64,000 nucleotides of DNA, taken from positions 98,621 through 162,620 of the forward strand of contig CBDCTQ010000042.1 in the NCBI GenBank assembly GCA_965222105.1, written 5' to 3'. This DNA comes from CALGLS01 sp965222105. GTDB taxonomy: Bacteria > Bacteroidota > Bacteroidia > Chitinophagales > Saprospiraceae. Positions 8,704-17,681 of this stretch are shown here, in pieces (position 1 is the stretch's first letter; every line of letters starts with the position of its first letter). Below the pieces are notes generated by a model. It had not been told where the DNA came from, did no database searches, and worked only from the letters and a program-made list of their open reading frames with translations. The translations under genes and the position numbers were made by a program.

Positions 8704-10356
8704 ATGAAAACCCTCTTAACCTTTCTACTCAGTCTGATCTCCGTCTTCCTGGCCGCCCAATATCCCACCACATTATGGACCTACGATCTTCCGGCGCCGG
8801 CTTTTGGGTCGGCCGCTGCTGCTGACCTTGACGACGACGGCTACTACGAAATCGTTTTCACGACCTACACCAACGACGGTCGCGCCCACTGCCTCAATGC
8901 AGAAGACGGTTCGCCGAAATGGATTTTCGACATCGGAGGCTGCGGCGATGTGGCTCCGGTCATCTACGATGTCGACGGCGATGGAGAGTTGGAAGTCATC
9001 GTCAATGGTTCCTGCAATCCCACCCTGTTCTGCATCGACGGCAACACCGGACAAGAGCTGTGGAGTACTCCCTCCGGCGGTGGCGACTCTCCGCCCACCA
9101 TCGCCGATATCGACAACGACGGCAGCCCCGAAATTCTGTTCGGCAATTTCAACGGGCAGGTTCGTATCGTCAATGGCGAAGATGGCTCCCTGGCCAAAAG
9201 CATTCAGGTCAACCCCAATGGCAATGCCATTCAGACCGAACCCACCGTGGTCGACGTCAACAACGATGGCCATCTCGACATTCTTTCTGCCAATTTTTTT
9301 AACGACGATGGTCTCCACGTTTGGGCCATTGACTATCAGACCGGCAATGCGCTATGGACCAACTCCGTGACCAACTCCGGGTCCGATTTTCATGCCTACC
9401 ACGGAGGCATTCTGGCAGATGTCGACAACGATGGTCTGCTTGAGTACGTCATCGGTTCTAACAATAGTACTGTAAGAGCCATCAATGTCGAAGACGGCTC
9501 CGACCTTTGGACCATCGATGTGCCGGGCAGTATTATGAGCGCCCTGTCGGCAGCCGACCTGGACGGAGACGGCGACCTGGAAATCGCATTCAACAACAGC
9601 GACCCCCAAACCTTCGACAACCGCATCCGGGTGGTGTCGGGCGCAGATGGCCTGTTGGAATGGAGCTACCCCATCGACTTTTCTTCCTTTCGCGGCTTTT
9701 CCATTTCCGACATCGACGGCAATGGGCAGCTCGACCTGGTATCGGGTCATTTCATGGGTATGTTGAGGGCAGTGGAGCCCTATACCGGATTGCTCTGGGA
9801 GAAAAACCTGCGTCTGGAATTTGCCAACGCCAACAACTTCCCCTGGTTCGAAACCGACCACCAACCCCTGATCGCCGACTTCGACCAAAACGGCACCCTC
9901 GATGTTTTCGCAGTAGCTGGCTATGGCACCTTCCCACCCGATTCACTCAATATCGGCAGGGCATTTATGCTGGAAGCAGGGGAGGGCACCTGTCCGGAGT
10001 GGCTGATGTTTCGCCACGATGTCAACCGCACCGGCTATCTTTCTACCGAAGAGGTGGAGGCGGCCTGCCAGCTCACTTCCGTAAAGGAGCATGCCGGGCT
10101 GTCGTCCGGTATCGACATTTTCCCCAATCCCAGTAAAGGGATATTTACGATAAGTATAGATGATGTCGGGGCTTTCGCCAAAATCAAAATACTGGATGCC
10201 CTTGGACGGGAAGTCCCGTTTTCGGAAACGGAAAGGACGGACTCCGATGCCCATTTGACGGAAGTGAGCATCCAACATGCAGGAATTTATTTCGTGGTTT
10301 TGGAAACAAAAGAAGGGACTGTGGTATGGCGGCAGGTTTCTGTATCATTCGACTAA
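8704..10356 (+). CDS. FG-GAP/VCBS-type repeat secreted protein, T9SS type A
   Basis: A 550-residue exported protein. The start at 8704 gives a clean signal peptide (MKTLLTFLLSLISVFLAAQ); the earlier in-frame codon at 8653 lies inside the promoter. The mature chain is an integrin-like propeller with at least eight calcium-binding loops of the DxDxDGxxE type: DLDDDGYYE, DVDGDGELE, DIDNDGSPE, DVNNDGHLD, DVDNDGLLE, DLDGDGDLE, DIDGNGQLD and DFDQNGTLD. Residues from about 470 on form a type A sorting domain (IDIFPNPSKGIF). It is probably a surface or extracellular binding protein; its partner is unknown. The 10357-10607 gap after it holds a hairpin and small dispersed repeats. Confidence 0.9.
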   Translation: MKTLLTFLLSLISVFLAAQYPTTLWTYDLPAPAFGSAAAADLDDDGYYEIVFTTYTNDGRAHCLNAEDGSPKWIFDIGGCGDVAPVIYDVDGDGELEVIVNGSCNPTLFCIDGNTGQELWSTPSGGGDSPPTIADIDNDGSPEILFGNFNGQVRIVNGEDGSLAKSIQVNPNGNAIQTEPTVVDVNNDGHLDILSANFFNDDGLHVWAIDYQTGNALWTNSVTNSGSDFHAYHGGILADVDNDGLLEYVIGSNNSTVRAINVEDGSDLWTIDVPGSIMSALSAADLDGDGDLEIAFNNSDPQTFDNRIRVVSGADGLLEWSYPIDFSSFRGFSISDIDGNGQLDLVSGHFMGMLRAVEPYTGLLWEKNLRLEFANANNFPWFETDHQPLIADFDQNGTLDVFAVAGYGTFPPDSLNIGRAFMLEAGEGTCPEWLMFRHDVNRTGYLSTEEVEAACQLTSVKEHAGLSSGIDIFPNPSKGIFTISIDDVGAFAKIKILDALGREVPFSETERTDSDAHLTEVSIQHAGIYFVVLETKEGTVVWRQVSVSFD

Positions 10357-10396
10357 AATTAGTGCGGGTATTACAAAAAGTGTTAATGTTGCTGAC

Positions 10397-10430
10397 AAAT
10401 TTGGCAATCACTCCTAATGATTGCAAATTT
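10397..10430 (+). terminator. Hairpin downstream of FG-GAP gene
   Basis: AAATTTGGCAATCA and TGATTGCAAATTT can pair across a 7-nt loop, with one bulged G. It lies 40 bp after the stop codon. There is no following T-run, so it may be a processing hairpin and not an intrinsic terminator. Confidence 0.4.
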
Positions 10431-10456
10431 GAGAATTAATTTGAGTTTGTGACAAA

Positions 10457-10478
10457 CCTGTCTGGCCGCCAGGCGAGA
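10457..10478 (+). repeat. Dispersed CCTGTCT..CGCCAGG repeat, copy 1
   Basis: CCTGTCTGGCCGCCAGGCGA is an imperfect palindrome. A close relative sits 56 bp downstream and a third copy lies near 24.06 kb. It looks like a small extragenic repeat family. Confidence 0.4.
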
Positions 10479-10512
10479 ATCGCTGCGGCCTTTACCACGA
10501 AGACACGAACCT

Positions 10513-10535
10513 GCCTGTCTACCGCCAGGTAGATA
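10513..10535 (+). repeat. Dispersed CCTGTCT..CGCCAGG repeat, copy 2
   Basis: GCCTGTCTACCGCCAGGTAG contains the perfect inverted repeat TCTACC-GCCA-GGTAGA. The same sequence without the CC recurs at 24054-24071 in reverse orientation. Confidence 0.45.
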
Positions 10536-10553
10536 TGTCACGCACTCATTCAA

Positions 10554-10576
10554 TTTTTTGAGCTTTACTTATCGCC
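10554..10576 (+). promoter_or_regulatory. Shared 23-nt element upstream of esterase gene
   Basis: This 23-nt sequence (core TTTGAGCTTTACTTAT) matches 22 of 23 bases of 16340-16362, which lies upstream of SusD in the same orientation relative to its gene. Here it ends 31 nt before the esterase start. It could be an operator or promoter shared by the glycan-use genes, or a fragment of a dispersed repeat. It does not match the TTTG/TAnnTTTG consensus well. Confidence 0.45.
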
Positions 10577-10607
10577 CGGCGGAGATTAATAAAACGCCTG
10601 TTAAAAC

Positions 10608-12065
10608 ATGAAAAGATCAACGTTATTTCTTTTAATCATCTTATGGAATCTGCAAGTCTTACCTTCTACACATGCAGAAGTTAGCCTGCCTGCTATTGTG
10701 TCCTCCAATATGGTATTGCAACGCAACACAACCATCGTGTTGTGGGGCTGGGCCGATGCCAATGAAAAAATTACCGTTAAGACCTCCTGGTTGGAAGCGG
10801 CAGCGCATATAGAAGCGGATAATAAAGGCAACTGGCGCCTGGAGGTGAAAACAACCAACAGCAAAGAACCTCAGACCATTCGCATTAAAAGTGAAACATC
10901 GGATATTGTATTGCAGAACATCTTGTTCGGAGAGGTATGGCTGTGCTCCGGCCAATCGAACATGCAGCAACCGTTAAAAGGATACAGCGGCGAGCCTACC
11001 TTTGGTGCTGTGTTGGCAACGGCAAAGTCGGCTAATCCCAATTTGCGGCTGTTTACTGTTGGCAGAGCCGGCTCCAAAACGCCGGTGAAAAATGTAGAGA
11101 GCTATACCGCCTGGCAGCAGGCCTCTCCCAGAAGCGTGATCAACTTCAGCGCTGTGGCCTATTTCTTTGGTCAGCAACTACAGGAAATCCTGGATGTACC
11201 AGTTGGTTTGATTCACACGTCATGGGGAGGAAGTAAGATCCAGGCATGGGTCAGCAGCGAAGCACTGAGCGCCTACCAAAGGGTTGATCTCGAAGAAATT
11301 GATATTACCAAAAGGACACATCATACCCCTACTGCATTATTCAATTCGATGATAAATCCGCTCATCCCCTTTACCATCAGAGGGGTGTTGTGGTACCAGG
11401 GAGAGTCTAATCGCAGCGAACCGGAAATGTACAAAAAACTTCTTCCGGCAATGGTAAAAGATTGGCGGACGAGGTGGGAGATCGGCAACTTTCCATTTTT
11501 CTATGTACAAATCGCGCCTTTCCTCTATACCAATAGTAATGCTCATTTTCAGTCTTTAGACAATTCTGCATTCATCCGCGAAGCTCAGTTGCAGTGTTTG
11601 GACCTAATCCCTAACTCCGGTATCGCCATCACGATGGATATTGGCGATGATTACAGCATTCATCCTCCCAAAAAGAAAGAAGTAGCTGATCGGTTGCTGT
11701 TCAATGCCCTTAACCAAACGTATGGCTACAAAGCGGTGGATTGCGCCTCCCCGGTTTTTGATTCACAGGAGGTGAAAGAGGGTGGGATGATTCTGAAATT
11801 CAAATATGCAGAAACGGGACTTTTTGCCTACGATGGCCTTACCGGATTTGAGATTGCCGGTGACGATAGAGTGTTTTATCCCGCTGATGCTAAAATCGTA
11901 AACCATAGGCAGGTTTTTGTGAAAAGCGATAAAGTTCCACATCCTGTAGCCGTGAGATATGCCTGGCGCAATTGGATTGTTGGCACCCTTTACGATGTCA
12001 ATCTTTTGCCAGCCTCCTCTTTTAGAACAGACAATTGGGATGATGCGACCCTTTTTGCGAAATGA
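10608..12065 (+). CDS. Sialate O-acetylesterase-like SGNH esterase
   Basis: A 485-residue exported enzyme with a signal peptide of about 23 residues (MKRSTLFLLIILWN...THA). The SASA-type SGNH hydrolase signature is clear: nucleophile S117 in CSGQSNM, the block WYQGESN around residue 264, and the acid/base pair D344 and H352 in DIGDDYSIHPP. The family removes acetyl groups from sialic acid or from plant and algal polysaccharides such as xylan. The start ATG at 10608 has a conserved 23-nt element 31 nt upstream. It converges on the PNGase F-like gene and is close to SusC/SusD, so a role in stripping acetyl groups from glycoprotein glycans is plausible but inferred. Confidence 0.9.
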   Translation: MKRSTLFLLIILWNLQVLPSTHAEVSLPAIVSSNMVLQRNTTIVLWGWADANEKITVKTSWLEAAAHIEADNKGNWRLEVKTTNSKEPQTIRIKSETSDIVLQNILFGEVWLCSGQSNMQQPLKGYSGEPTFGAVLATAKSANPNLRLFTVGRAGSKTPVKNVESYTAWQQASPRSVINFSAVAYFFGQQLQEILDVPVGLIHTSWGGSKIQAWVSSEALSAYQRVDLEEIDITKRTHHTPTALFNSMINPLIPFTIRGVLWYQGESNRSEPEMYKKLLPAMVKDWRTRWEIGNFPFFYVQIAPFLYTNSNAHFQSLDNSAFIREAQLQCLDLIPNSGIAITMDIGDDYSIHPPKKKEVADRLLFNALNQTYGYKAVDCASPVFDSQEVKEGGMILKFKYAETGLFAYDGLTGFEIAGDDRVFYPADAKIVNHRQVFVKSDKVPHPVAVRYAWRNWIVGTLYDVNLLPASSFRTDNWDDATLFAK

Positions 12066-12074
12066 TACAACAAC

Positions 12075-12099
12075 GAAGAAGACATAGAGCCTTCTTCGC
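12075..12099. terminator. Hairpin between convergent genes
   Basis: CGAAGAAG and CTTCTTCG form a perfect 8-bp stem between the convergent esterase and PNGase F-like genes. There is no T-run on either side, so function as a bidirectional terminator is uncertain. Confidence 0.35.
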
Positions 12100-12135
12100 T
12101 GCGTACCATGATTGTTCGATTTGCCGCAAGGTCCC

Positions 12136-14670
12136 TTACTCGATCACCACCTTGCGCATCCCCTGTCCAAGTTCCGTTTGCAACTCCATAAAATAGATGC
12201 CACTGGGCAGATCTTCCAGATGAAGTACCCGCACATTGGTACGCACCGGATGGTCAAATACCCGGATCAACTGCCCCATGCTGTTGAGCACCCGGATGCT
12301 GCTTTGGTCAACCGACTTGTCGAACTGAACCTGAAAGACACCTTTTGACGGATTTGGAAAAACCGAAAAATCCATCAGACCGGCCGGCTCTTCTGTTGCC
12401 ACCACACCCGATTCGTCGATGGGTTGATCGCCCAAACTGATCAGATAGGAAGCCACGATGAGGTGGGGGTTAAAGCCATCGTTGCAATTATCGCAGGTAA
12501 CTCCCGACACGCAGTCGGGGTTGTTGGGATGGCAGAGGTCTTCGTAGTCTTCGTTGAAAATGTATTCCAGCTCGACATCGCCTGCTGAAATAAAAGAGGT
12601 CATATCAAAATCAAACCAGGGAGCAATGGCCCCGGGGCACCAGCCCGCCCGGTCGAAAAACCAGGTGCCGTTTTGATTGTTGCACCCGTCGGGGTTGGGA
12701 TCGCAGTTCATCCAGTTGTGTTGGGAAAATGTCTGAGAACCGTTGACCCAAATGTGGTGGGTGTCTTCGTGAAATTCAGCAGCATTGCCCGTATTATTGT
12801 CACCCCAACCGTGGCCGGTAGACACCAGTTTGATCTTTGACGCCAGCACATTGTTGGTAAAAGAGGCGTTTTTGACTTCGACAGGTTGGAGGTTGGCTGG
12901 GTCGCCAAAATTGTAGGAGGCATTCCAAAGTTTTCCAACCGTGCTGTATTTATGAGTGGGGATGCCACCGCCAAAATCGAAGTCGAGGGTGTACAAAAAG
13001 CCGTTGCCTTGCGTACCCAGGAAGAACCTAAAATCGACTTTGCCCTGGAGTAAGGACATGAAGTCCGTCAGATCGACGCTGTGATTACAAGCTATTCCAT
13101 AGGGAGTGATGTACCGGATGATCTCATACCAGGTACCGTTGTGGCCTTTGACCTCTACGCCGGAAATGCGGTCCCAGGGATCACAGCCACCGGGTGGGCA
13201 ATCAATGGTCAGATTGGCGATGATCTCATCGAAGGCACCCATATAACATGGCAATTCCGCAGTGACGGTTTCTTCTCCAACGTTGATGTTGAGGTGTATA
13301 TCGGTGGCGGCGTTGGTAGTGGCGTCCGACATTTGGTCGACCACAGTGAAGGATACCGACTGGGTACTCGAAGCGCCGTAGTTGTTGTAGGCATTGATGT
13401 TCATGGTGTAGCTGCCATAGGCGGGTGGGGTCCACCAGCCGGTATAGTGGTTGTTGTTCCAGTCTTTGGCATCGACCACGGTGCCATCGATTTCAAATTC
13501 GACATTTTCCACAAAAAACAATTCGGGCGAACCGATGGAGGCGATACAAGCCAGTTGGATGGCTCCCAACTCCGGCACCCATACTTCGGCGCCCTCATAC
13601 GGGCTGCGGGCCTCGGTAGTGGGCACAAAGGTATTGGGGTCGAGTACCTGGAAGGAATTATCCACATCGTCGGCGGGTTGGTAAGTGGCGTCGCCGGGTT
13701 GGCTGGCTCTCACGACTACTTCGCCCACTACGCCATCGAGCGTTATGGTGTTGCCGTCGACGGAGGCGGGACCCGACACGATGGCGTATTCGACGGTAAG
13801 GCCGGAACTGGCGCTGGCTTGGAGATCGAAGGGTACGTCTGTGACGAGTTTGTCGGGAATTTGGGGAAACGTAATGGCCTGAAAGCTGTTGTCGAGTTCG
13901 CCACCGAAGTTGGAGGAGGTGCCCATCAGGGCAAAATTAAGGAGGTCGCCGTCGCGTTCGCCATTGCCGGTTTCGGACTCCAGTTTTGTAATAGAAGTGT
14001 TATCTTCATTGGGAACGCCCTGGTTGAATTTGTAGTACAGTTCAAGGTTGTCTTCGGTGCCGGTGAGTTCATTGTCCATCATATCTTGTATTTCCGCAGG
14101 GGAGAGGGCCTTGCTCCATACCGAGACTTCATCGATCCGACCGCCATAGGGGAAATCCCAGGGGCTGATGAGTTGGCCGATGGCGAAGGGGGTGTCACTG
14201 GAAGTGATCGTACCTCCGTTGGCGACGGCCGATCCGAGTTCTTGTCCGTTGAGGTATAGTGCGACGTTGCTTCCGTCGTATACCCAGGCGTAGTGCTGCC
14301 AGGTCTCGGGGATTACTGTAAATGCAGGCGTAACGAATTCGCTGAAGAGGCCGGATACGATGAATCGGCATTCCAGGACGCCATCGCTAAGTTGGATGAG
14401 ATACATCTCGCCATCGCCGGAGCCGCCGTTTCTGAATCCCATCATACCTTGACCGTACTCGAGAGCGTCGCAGTAAAACCATCCGGCCATGGTGATGCCG
14501 GATGCGTTGGCGATGTATTCGGAGGCACCGGGCACCTCGATGTAGTCGTCGACCCGGTCGAAGTGCAGATATTGTTGGGACTGGGCGCTCAATTGAATGC
14601 TCGATAGGAGAAACAGAAGAGAGGTGAGTGCCCATTGAAATGTCTTTTTGTAAAAGTATTGTTTTTTCAT
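12136..14670 (-). CDS. LamG-PNGase F-like peptide:N-glycosidase, T9SS type A
   Basis: An 844-residue exported protein. The start at 14670 is chosen over 14715 because it gives a normal signal peptide (MKKQYFYKKTFQWAL...LSAQ). Residues 30-200 are a LamG/concanavalin-like lectin domain (YLHFDRVDDYIEVPG start). A bacterial Ig-like segment follows at about 265-340. Residues 455-765 align with PNGase F: CDPWDR (about 496-501) matches its CDEWDR with the key Asp, then WYEIIRYITPYG, NAAEF with the second acid at about residue 629, and FDRAGWCPGA. PNGase F cleaves Asn-linked glycans from proteins. The third reported active-site acid (Glu118 in the mature enzyme) appears as Leu in GFLYTLDFDF. A type A sorting domain ends the chain (FSVFPNPSKGVF). 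It is 32 bp downstream of SusD on the same strand, probably one transcript. Confidence 0.88.
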   Translation of the reverse strand: MKKQYFYKKTFQWALTSLLFLLSSIQLSAQSQQYLHFDRVDDYIEVPGASEYIANASGITMAGWFYCDALEYGQGMMGFRNGGSGDGEMYLIQLSDGVLECRFIVSGLFSEFVTPAFTVIPETWQHYAWVYDGSNVALYLNGQELGSAVANGGTITSSDTPFAIGQLISPWDFPYGGRIDEVSVWSKALSPAEIQDMMDNELTGTEDNLELYYKFNQGVPNEDNTSITKLESETGNGERDGDLLNFALMGTSSNFGGELDNSFQAITFPQIPDKLVTDVPFDLQASASSGLTVEYAIVSGPASVDGNTITLDGVVGEVVVRASQPGDATYQPADDVDNSFQVLDPNTFVPTTEARSPYEGAEVWVPELGAIQLACIASIGSPELFFVENVEFEIDGTVVDAKDWNNNHYTGWWTPPAYGSYTMNINAYNNYGASSTQSVSFTVVDQMSDATTNAATDIHLNINVGEETVTAELPCYMGAFDEIIANLTIDCPPGGCDPWDRISGVEVKGHNGTWYEIIRYITPYGIACNHSVDLTDFMSLLQGKVDFRFFLGTQGNGFLYTLDFDFGGGIPTHKYSTVGKLWNASYNFGDPANLQPVEVKNASFTNNVLASKIKLVSTGHGWGDNNTGNAAEFHEDTHHIWVNGSQTFSQHNWMNCDPNPDGCNNQNGTWFFDRAGWCPGAIAPWFDFDMTSFISAGDVELEYIFNEDYEDLCHPNNPDCVSGVTCDNCNDGFNPHLIVASYLISLGDQPIDESGVVATEEPAGLMDFSVFPNPSKGVFQVQFDKSVDQSSIRVLNSMGQLIRVFDHPVRTNVRVLHLEDLPSGIYFMELQTELGQGMRKVVIE

Positions 14671-14702
14671 ATTTAGAAATTTATGGTAAATAGGTGTATT
14701 TT

Positions 14703-16295
14703 TTAGTTCATCCACCAGACCTTGGTAGTTTCGGTGTCGGCGCCCATGCGCGCTACTTGTTGGGCCCAGTTGTCGGGATTATTTTCCACTTCAGAAGGCG
14801 GATAGGGGAAGCGGTAGTGTGAGGCACGTTGGCCTTCGACGGGGGTGGCTTGGGTACGTCGGCCGAGGGCATAGGCTTCCCAGGGTTGCCGGAAGGCGTC
14901 GATCCATCGTTGGGTGTAAATGCGGAGGAGGTTGTTGCCATCATTGGCAAAGAGTACGTTGGTGTGGTTAACGGTTTGAAACTCGCCGGTTGGCCCCAGC
15001 TCAGGTGGTTGGTTTACCCAAATGGGGGCGTTGACCGCAAGGCTGTTCCAAAACCGGATGGAAACGGGAATGCCTGTTCTGTATTCGTCGTCGGCCTTCC
15101 CTTCATCGGGTGCCACCCCCAGGCCTCTGAGGTAGGCTTCTGCTTTGAGAAAGTGTACTTCTGCTGCGGAGAAAAGTAGTTCGGGAATGTAATCTTCGTC
15201 ACGGATTAGGTAGTAGTTGAAGGGGGAGTAGATGTTCGATAAGCCTTTGAAGCTGTAGTTATCATCGCGCAGGCCACTATAAGGGGATCCACCCGAAACG
15301 GGGGTGTCAGCATCGGGCAATTGTGGGAAAGGAGCCCATTCGTCTGCGTTGTTGGGTTCAAAAAACAGATGGGCACGATGGTCGTAGATGCCACTGCCGT
15401 CGATGCTGTCGTTTTCCGAAAGGAAGCGCCAGATGTTGGAACCCAGTCGTAATTTGCGGTGTTCGCGGAACGACCAGTGGGTGCTGGTTTTTTTCCAGGC
15501 CAGTTGTTGGGGCCACAGTGCAACCTCTTCTCCTTCTTCGATGAGCGGGAGGTCATTTTCGAGGATGTCCTGGATGATGGGTTCGGCGAAAGTCGGCTCC
15601 ACTTCTACCATCCGTATGGCGTAGCGAAGTCTGAGGGAATTGGCAAATTTGACCCAGCGTTCGATGTCTTCATCCAACAAGACGTCGAACCCATCCAGGC
15701 TTTCATAGGGAGTGCCCGAAGAGGTGGTGGGGGCGGGGGTTGTGTTGGCGTTGTCGACGACCCATTTTAGTTCGTCCAGTAAAAATTTGTAAATGTCTTG
15801 TTGGGAGTCAAATGCCGGGCGCAACAGGTCGGGGTTTTCAAATCCTTTTCCTGCGTCGAAAAAGGGGATGCCTCCAAATAAATCGGTTAACCGGAAGGTT
15901 TTATAGGCCAGGACGGTTTTGAGCATAGCGGCGATGTTGTTCATGGCTTCTGCCTCTCCATCGAAGCTGGCAATTCTATTTTCGATTTCACGGATGTCTG
16001 CCAGGGCGCTGTAATAATTGTTCCAGGCGGCCTCGGTTCCGATGGATACATTTTGAAAAGTGGTAGCAGTGAGGGCTGCCTGTTGAGTGATGGAATAGAG
16101 GATTTCGTTGTGGAGGTACAATTGTTCCTCTCCCGACATCGTCATCGATTCTACTATGCTGTTAAAAAGGGGCCCGATCTCCGTCTGGGTGGGTTGGAAT
16201 GGGTTTTTGTTGAGTTCTTCAAAATCTTTTTCACAGGCAAAGAGACCAGCTAACAGAATGGTCAGAATAAATTTTGCTGAGGAAAACGACTTCAT
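14703..16295 (-). CDS. SusD/RagB family outer-membrane lipoprotein
   Basis: A 530-residue SusD-like lipoprotein of the type paired with SusC TonB-dependent transporters. The signal peptide ends in the lipobox LFAC, and the mature start CEKDFEELNKNPFQPTQ is typical. Residues 85-240 hold the TPR-like helices (YYSALADIREIENRI, AYKTFRLTDLFGGIPFF). The C terminus carries IYTQRWIDAFRQPWEAYALGRR, usual for the family. SusD forms the lid that captures oligosaccharide or peptide ligand over its SusC channel. Unusually, it is separated from its SusC by a gene on the opposite strand. A 133-bp repeat copy lies just upstream, containing a 23-nt element shared with the esterase gene. Confidence 0.93.
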   Translation of the reverse strand: MKSFSSAKFILTILLAGLFACEKDFEELNKNPFQPTQTEIGPLFNSIVESMTMSGEEQLYLHNEILYSITQQAALTATTFQNVSIGTEAAWNNYYSALADIREIENRIASFDGEAEAMNNIAAMLKTVLAYKTFRLTDLFGGIPFFDAGKGFENPDLLRPAFDSQQDIYKFLLDELKWVVDNANTTPAPTTSSGTPYESLDGFDVLLDEDIERWVKFANSLRLRYAIRMVEVEPTFAEPIIQDILENDLPLIEEGEEVALWPQQLAWKKTSTHWSFREHRKLRLGSNIWRFLSENDSIDGSGIYDHRAHLFFEPNNADEWAPFPQLPDADTPVSGGSPYSGLRDDNYSFKGLSNIYSPFNYYLIRDEDYIPELLFSAAEVHFLKAEAYLRGLGVAPDEGKADDEYRTGIPVSIRFWNSLAVNAPIWVNQPPELGPTGEFQTVNHTNVLFANDGNNLLRIYTQRWIDAFRQPWEAYALGRRTQATPVEGQRASHYRFPYPPSEVENNPDNWAQQVARMGADTETTKVWWMN

Positions 16296-16598
16296 TTTGC
16301 CGGGTTGGTTGTTTTATGAAGAGAGGAGGGTTCGTTTATGGCAATAAGTAAAGCTCAAAAAATAAACTGTCTTTTTGGAGTCTTTGAAAAAATCACAAAT
16401 CACTCACTATCAATCGCTTATTTGTAATTTTTATCAAAGACAACGACAGTTATTTTTCGAGTGAGCCTAAAAGTAGTAAATTTATGTTTCTTCAGATCAA
16501 TATTTGTGAAAATAGTTCCGTCGTTTCGGCGGCCAGGTGTTAATTACTTAGTTTTACGACTTTCTAAAGAATGCAACTTGATAAAGCAATTAAAACAA
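16296..16598. other. Intergenic region between divergent SusD and propeller genes
   Basis: This 303-bp AT-rich gap must hold the start signals for SusD (minus) and for the propeller gene (plus). It contains repeat copy A (16340-16472) with its ends TAAAGCTCAAAAA and TTATTTTTCGAG. No clear TAnnTTTG box was found for either gene. Confidence 0.5.
16340..16472 (-). repeat. Repeat copy A flanking propeller gene, with shared 23-nt element
   Basis: The two ends of this 133-bp segment recur in the same order at 17676-17765. The right end, TTATTTTTCGAGTGAGCCTA at 16450-16469 plus AAA, matches 21 of 23 bases of 17743-17765. The left end, 16340-16362 read on the minus strand, is the 23-nt element that matches 10554-10576 in 22 of 23 bases. 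The ends are also imperfect inverted repeats of each other (GCTC...AAAAAATAA against TTATTTTTCGAG..AGC). The inner sequence differs between copies. Confidence 0.5.
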
Positions 16599-17681
16599 AT
16601 GAGCCAAACAATTCTCCTTTTAGGGCTTATTGCGACTTTCTCTATCTGTACCGGCCGGGTTGGTAATCAGGAAAAAGCAGAAGCTCCCAATGCCTCCCAC
16701 GCCACCGGAATATTGGTGGAAAGCTTGCCCGAAAGTGTTTGGGTTATTTACCAGGATCATCATTCCAATTACTGGTTTGGAGGCAACGGCGACGGCGTTT
16801 TTCACTACGATGGGAAAAAGCTGAAACAATACACTTCCGTAAATGGGTTGGCCAGTAATCAGATAAGAGGGATCCAGGAAGATAAATCGGGCAATATTTT
16901 TTTCGACACCCCCAAAGGCGTGACCAAATACGACGGAGATTCCTTCACCACACTAAAGCCCATTTACGCTCCTCAAAACGAATGGAAATCAGCACCCGAC
17001 GACCTATGGTTCAAATGCAATAGCGACCTGAACGGTGCCTACCGGTACGACGGAAAGTCGCTCTTTCACTTATCGCTTCCGGAGTACGACTTGGAAGCGT
17101 TTGATCTCCAACCCGACAACACTTCTTTCAGCCGCTTCGGGGTGTACTGCATTTACAAAGACCGGAAGGACAATCTCTGGTTTGGCACCTTGTCCGCTGG
17201 CGTTTACCGGTACAGTAAAAATTCCCAATTTTGGATATCAGAAAAAGAATTGTTGGTGCTCGATGATGGCCGGGTGCCGGCAGTTCGGTCGATTATTGAA
17301 GACAAAAAAGGAAATTTTTGGCTCAGCAATATCCTCCACCAATATAGAATACCTCAACGCGATTCCATTGCTCCACCTAAAACGGCATACGAAAAATTAA
17401 CCGGAATAGAGCCCACACCAGATCAGGTTAAAATGGAATTTCCCTATTTTATGTCAGCAGTAACCGACGACGAGCAGAAGGATCTTTGGATGGTGACTTA
17501 CTCCGAAGGCGTTTGGCGATACGACGGGGAACATTTATTCCATTATCCAATAATGGACGGTGATACAGAAGTGTTGCTTTTTTCCATTTACAAAGACAAT
17601 CGAGGCGTGCTGTGGCTCGGAACGCATAATGCTGGCGCCTACCGGTTTAACGGAGAAAGATTTGAGAAGTTTGAGCCATAA
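16599..17681 (+). CDS. Reg_prop beta-propeller protein (ligand-binding sensor-like)
   Basis: A 360-residue protein made almost only of two-component-regulator propeller repeats: VWVIYQDHHSNYWFGGNGDG, IRGIQEDKSGNIFFDTPKG, VYCIYKDRKDNLWFGTLSAG, VRSIIEDKKGNFWLSN and LFSIYKDNRGVLWLGTHNAG. The start at 16599 gives a short signal sequence (MSQTILLLGLIATFSIC) with a possible but weak lipobox; the in-frame codon at 16461 would add 46 residues without signal character. It lacks the membrane segment, histidine kinase and regulator parts of hybrid two-component sensors, so it is a stand-alone propeller. It lies on the strand opposite to SusC and SusD, between them, and its stop codon falls inside repeat copy B. 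It could act as a periplasmic glycan sensor or binding protein; this is inference. Confidence 0.82.
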   Translation: MSQTILLLGLIATFSICTGRVGNQEKAEAPNASHATGILVESLPESVWVIYQDHHSNYWFGGNGDGVFHYDGKKLKQYTSVNGLASNQIRGIQEDKSGNIFFDTPKGVTKYDGDSFTTLKPIYAPQNEWKSAPDDLWFKCNSDLNGAYRYDGKSLFHLSLPEYDLEAFDLQPDNTSFSRFGVYCIYKDRKDNLWFGTLSAGVYRYSKNSQFWISEKELLVLDDGRVPAVRSIIEDKKGNFWLSNILHQYRIPQRDSIAPPKTAYEKLTGIEPTPDQVKMEFPYFMSAVTDDEQKDLWMVTYSEGVWRYDGEHLFHYPIMDGDTEVLLFSIYKDNRGVLWLGTHNAGAYRFNGERFEKFEP

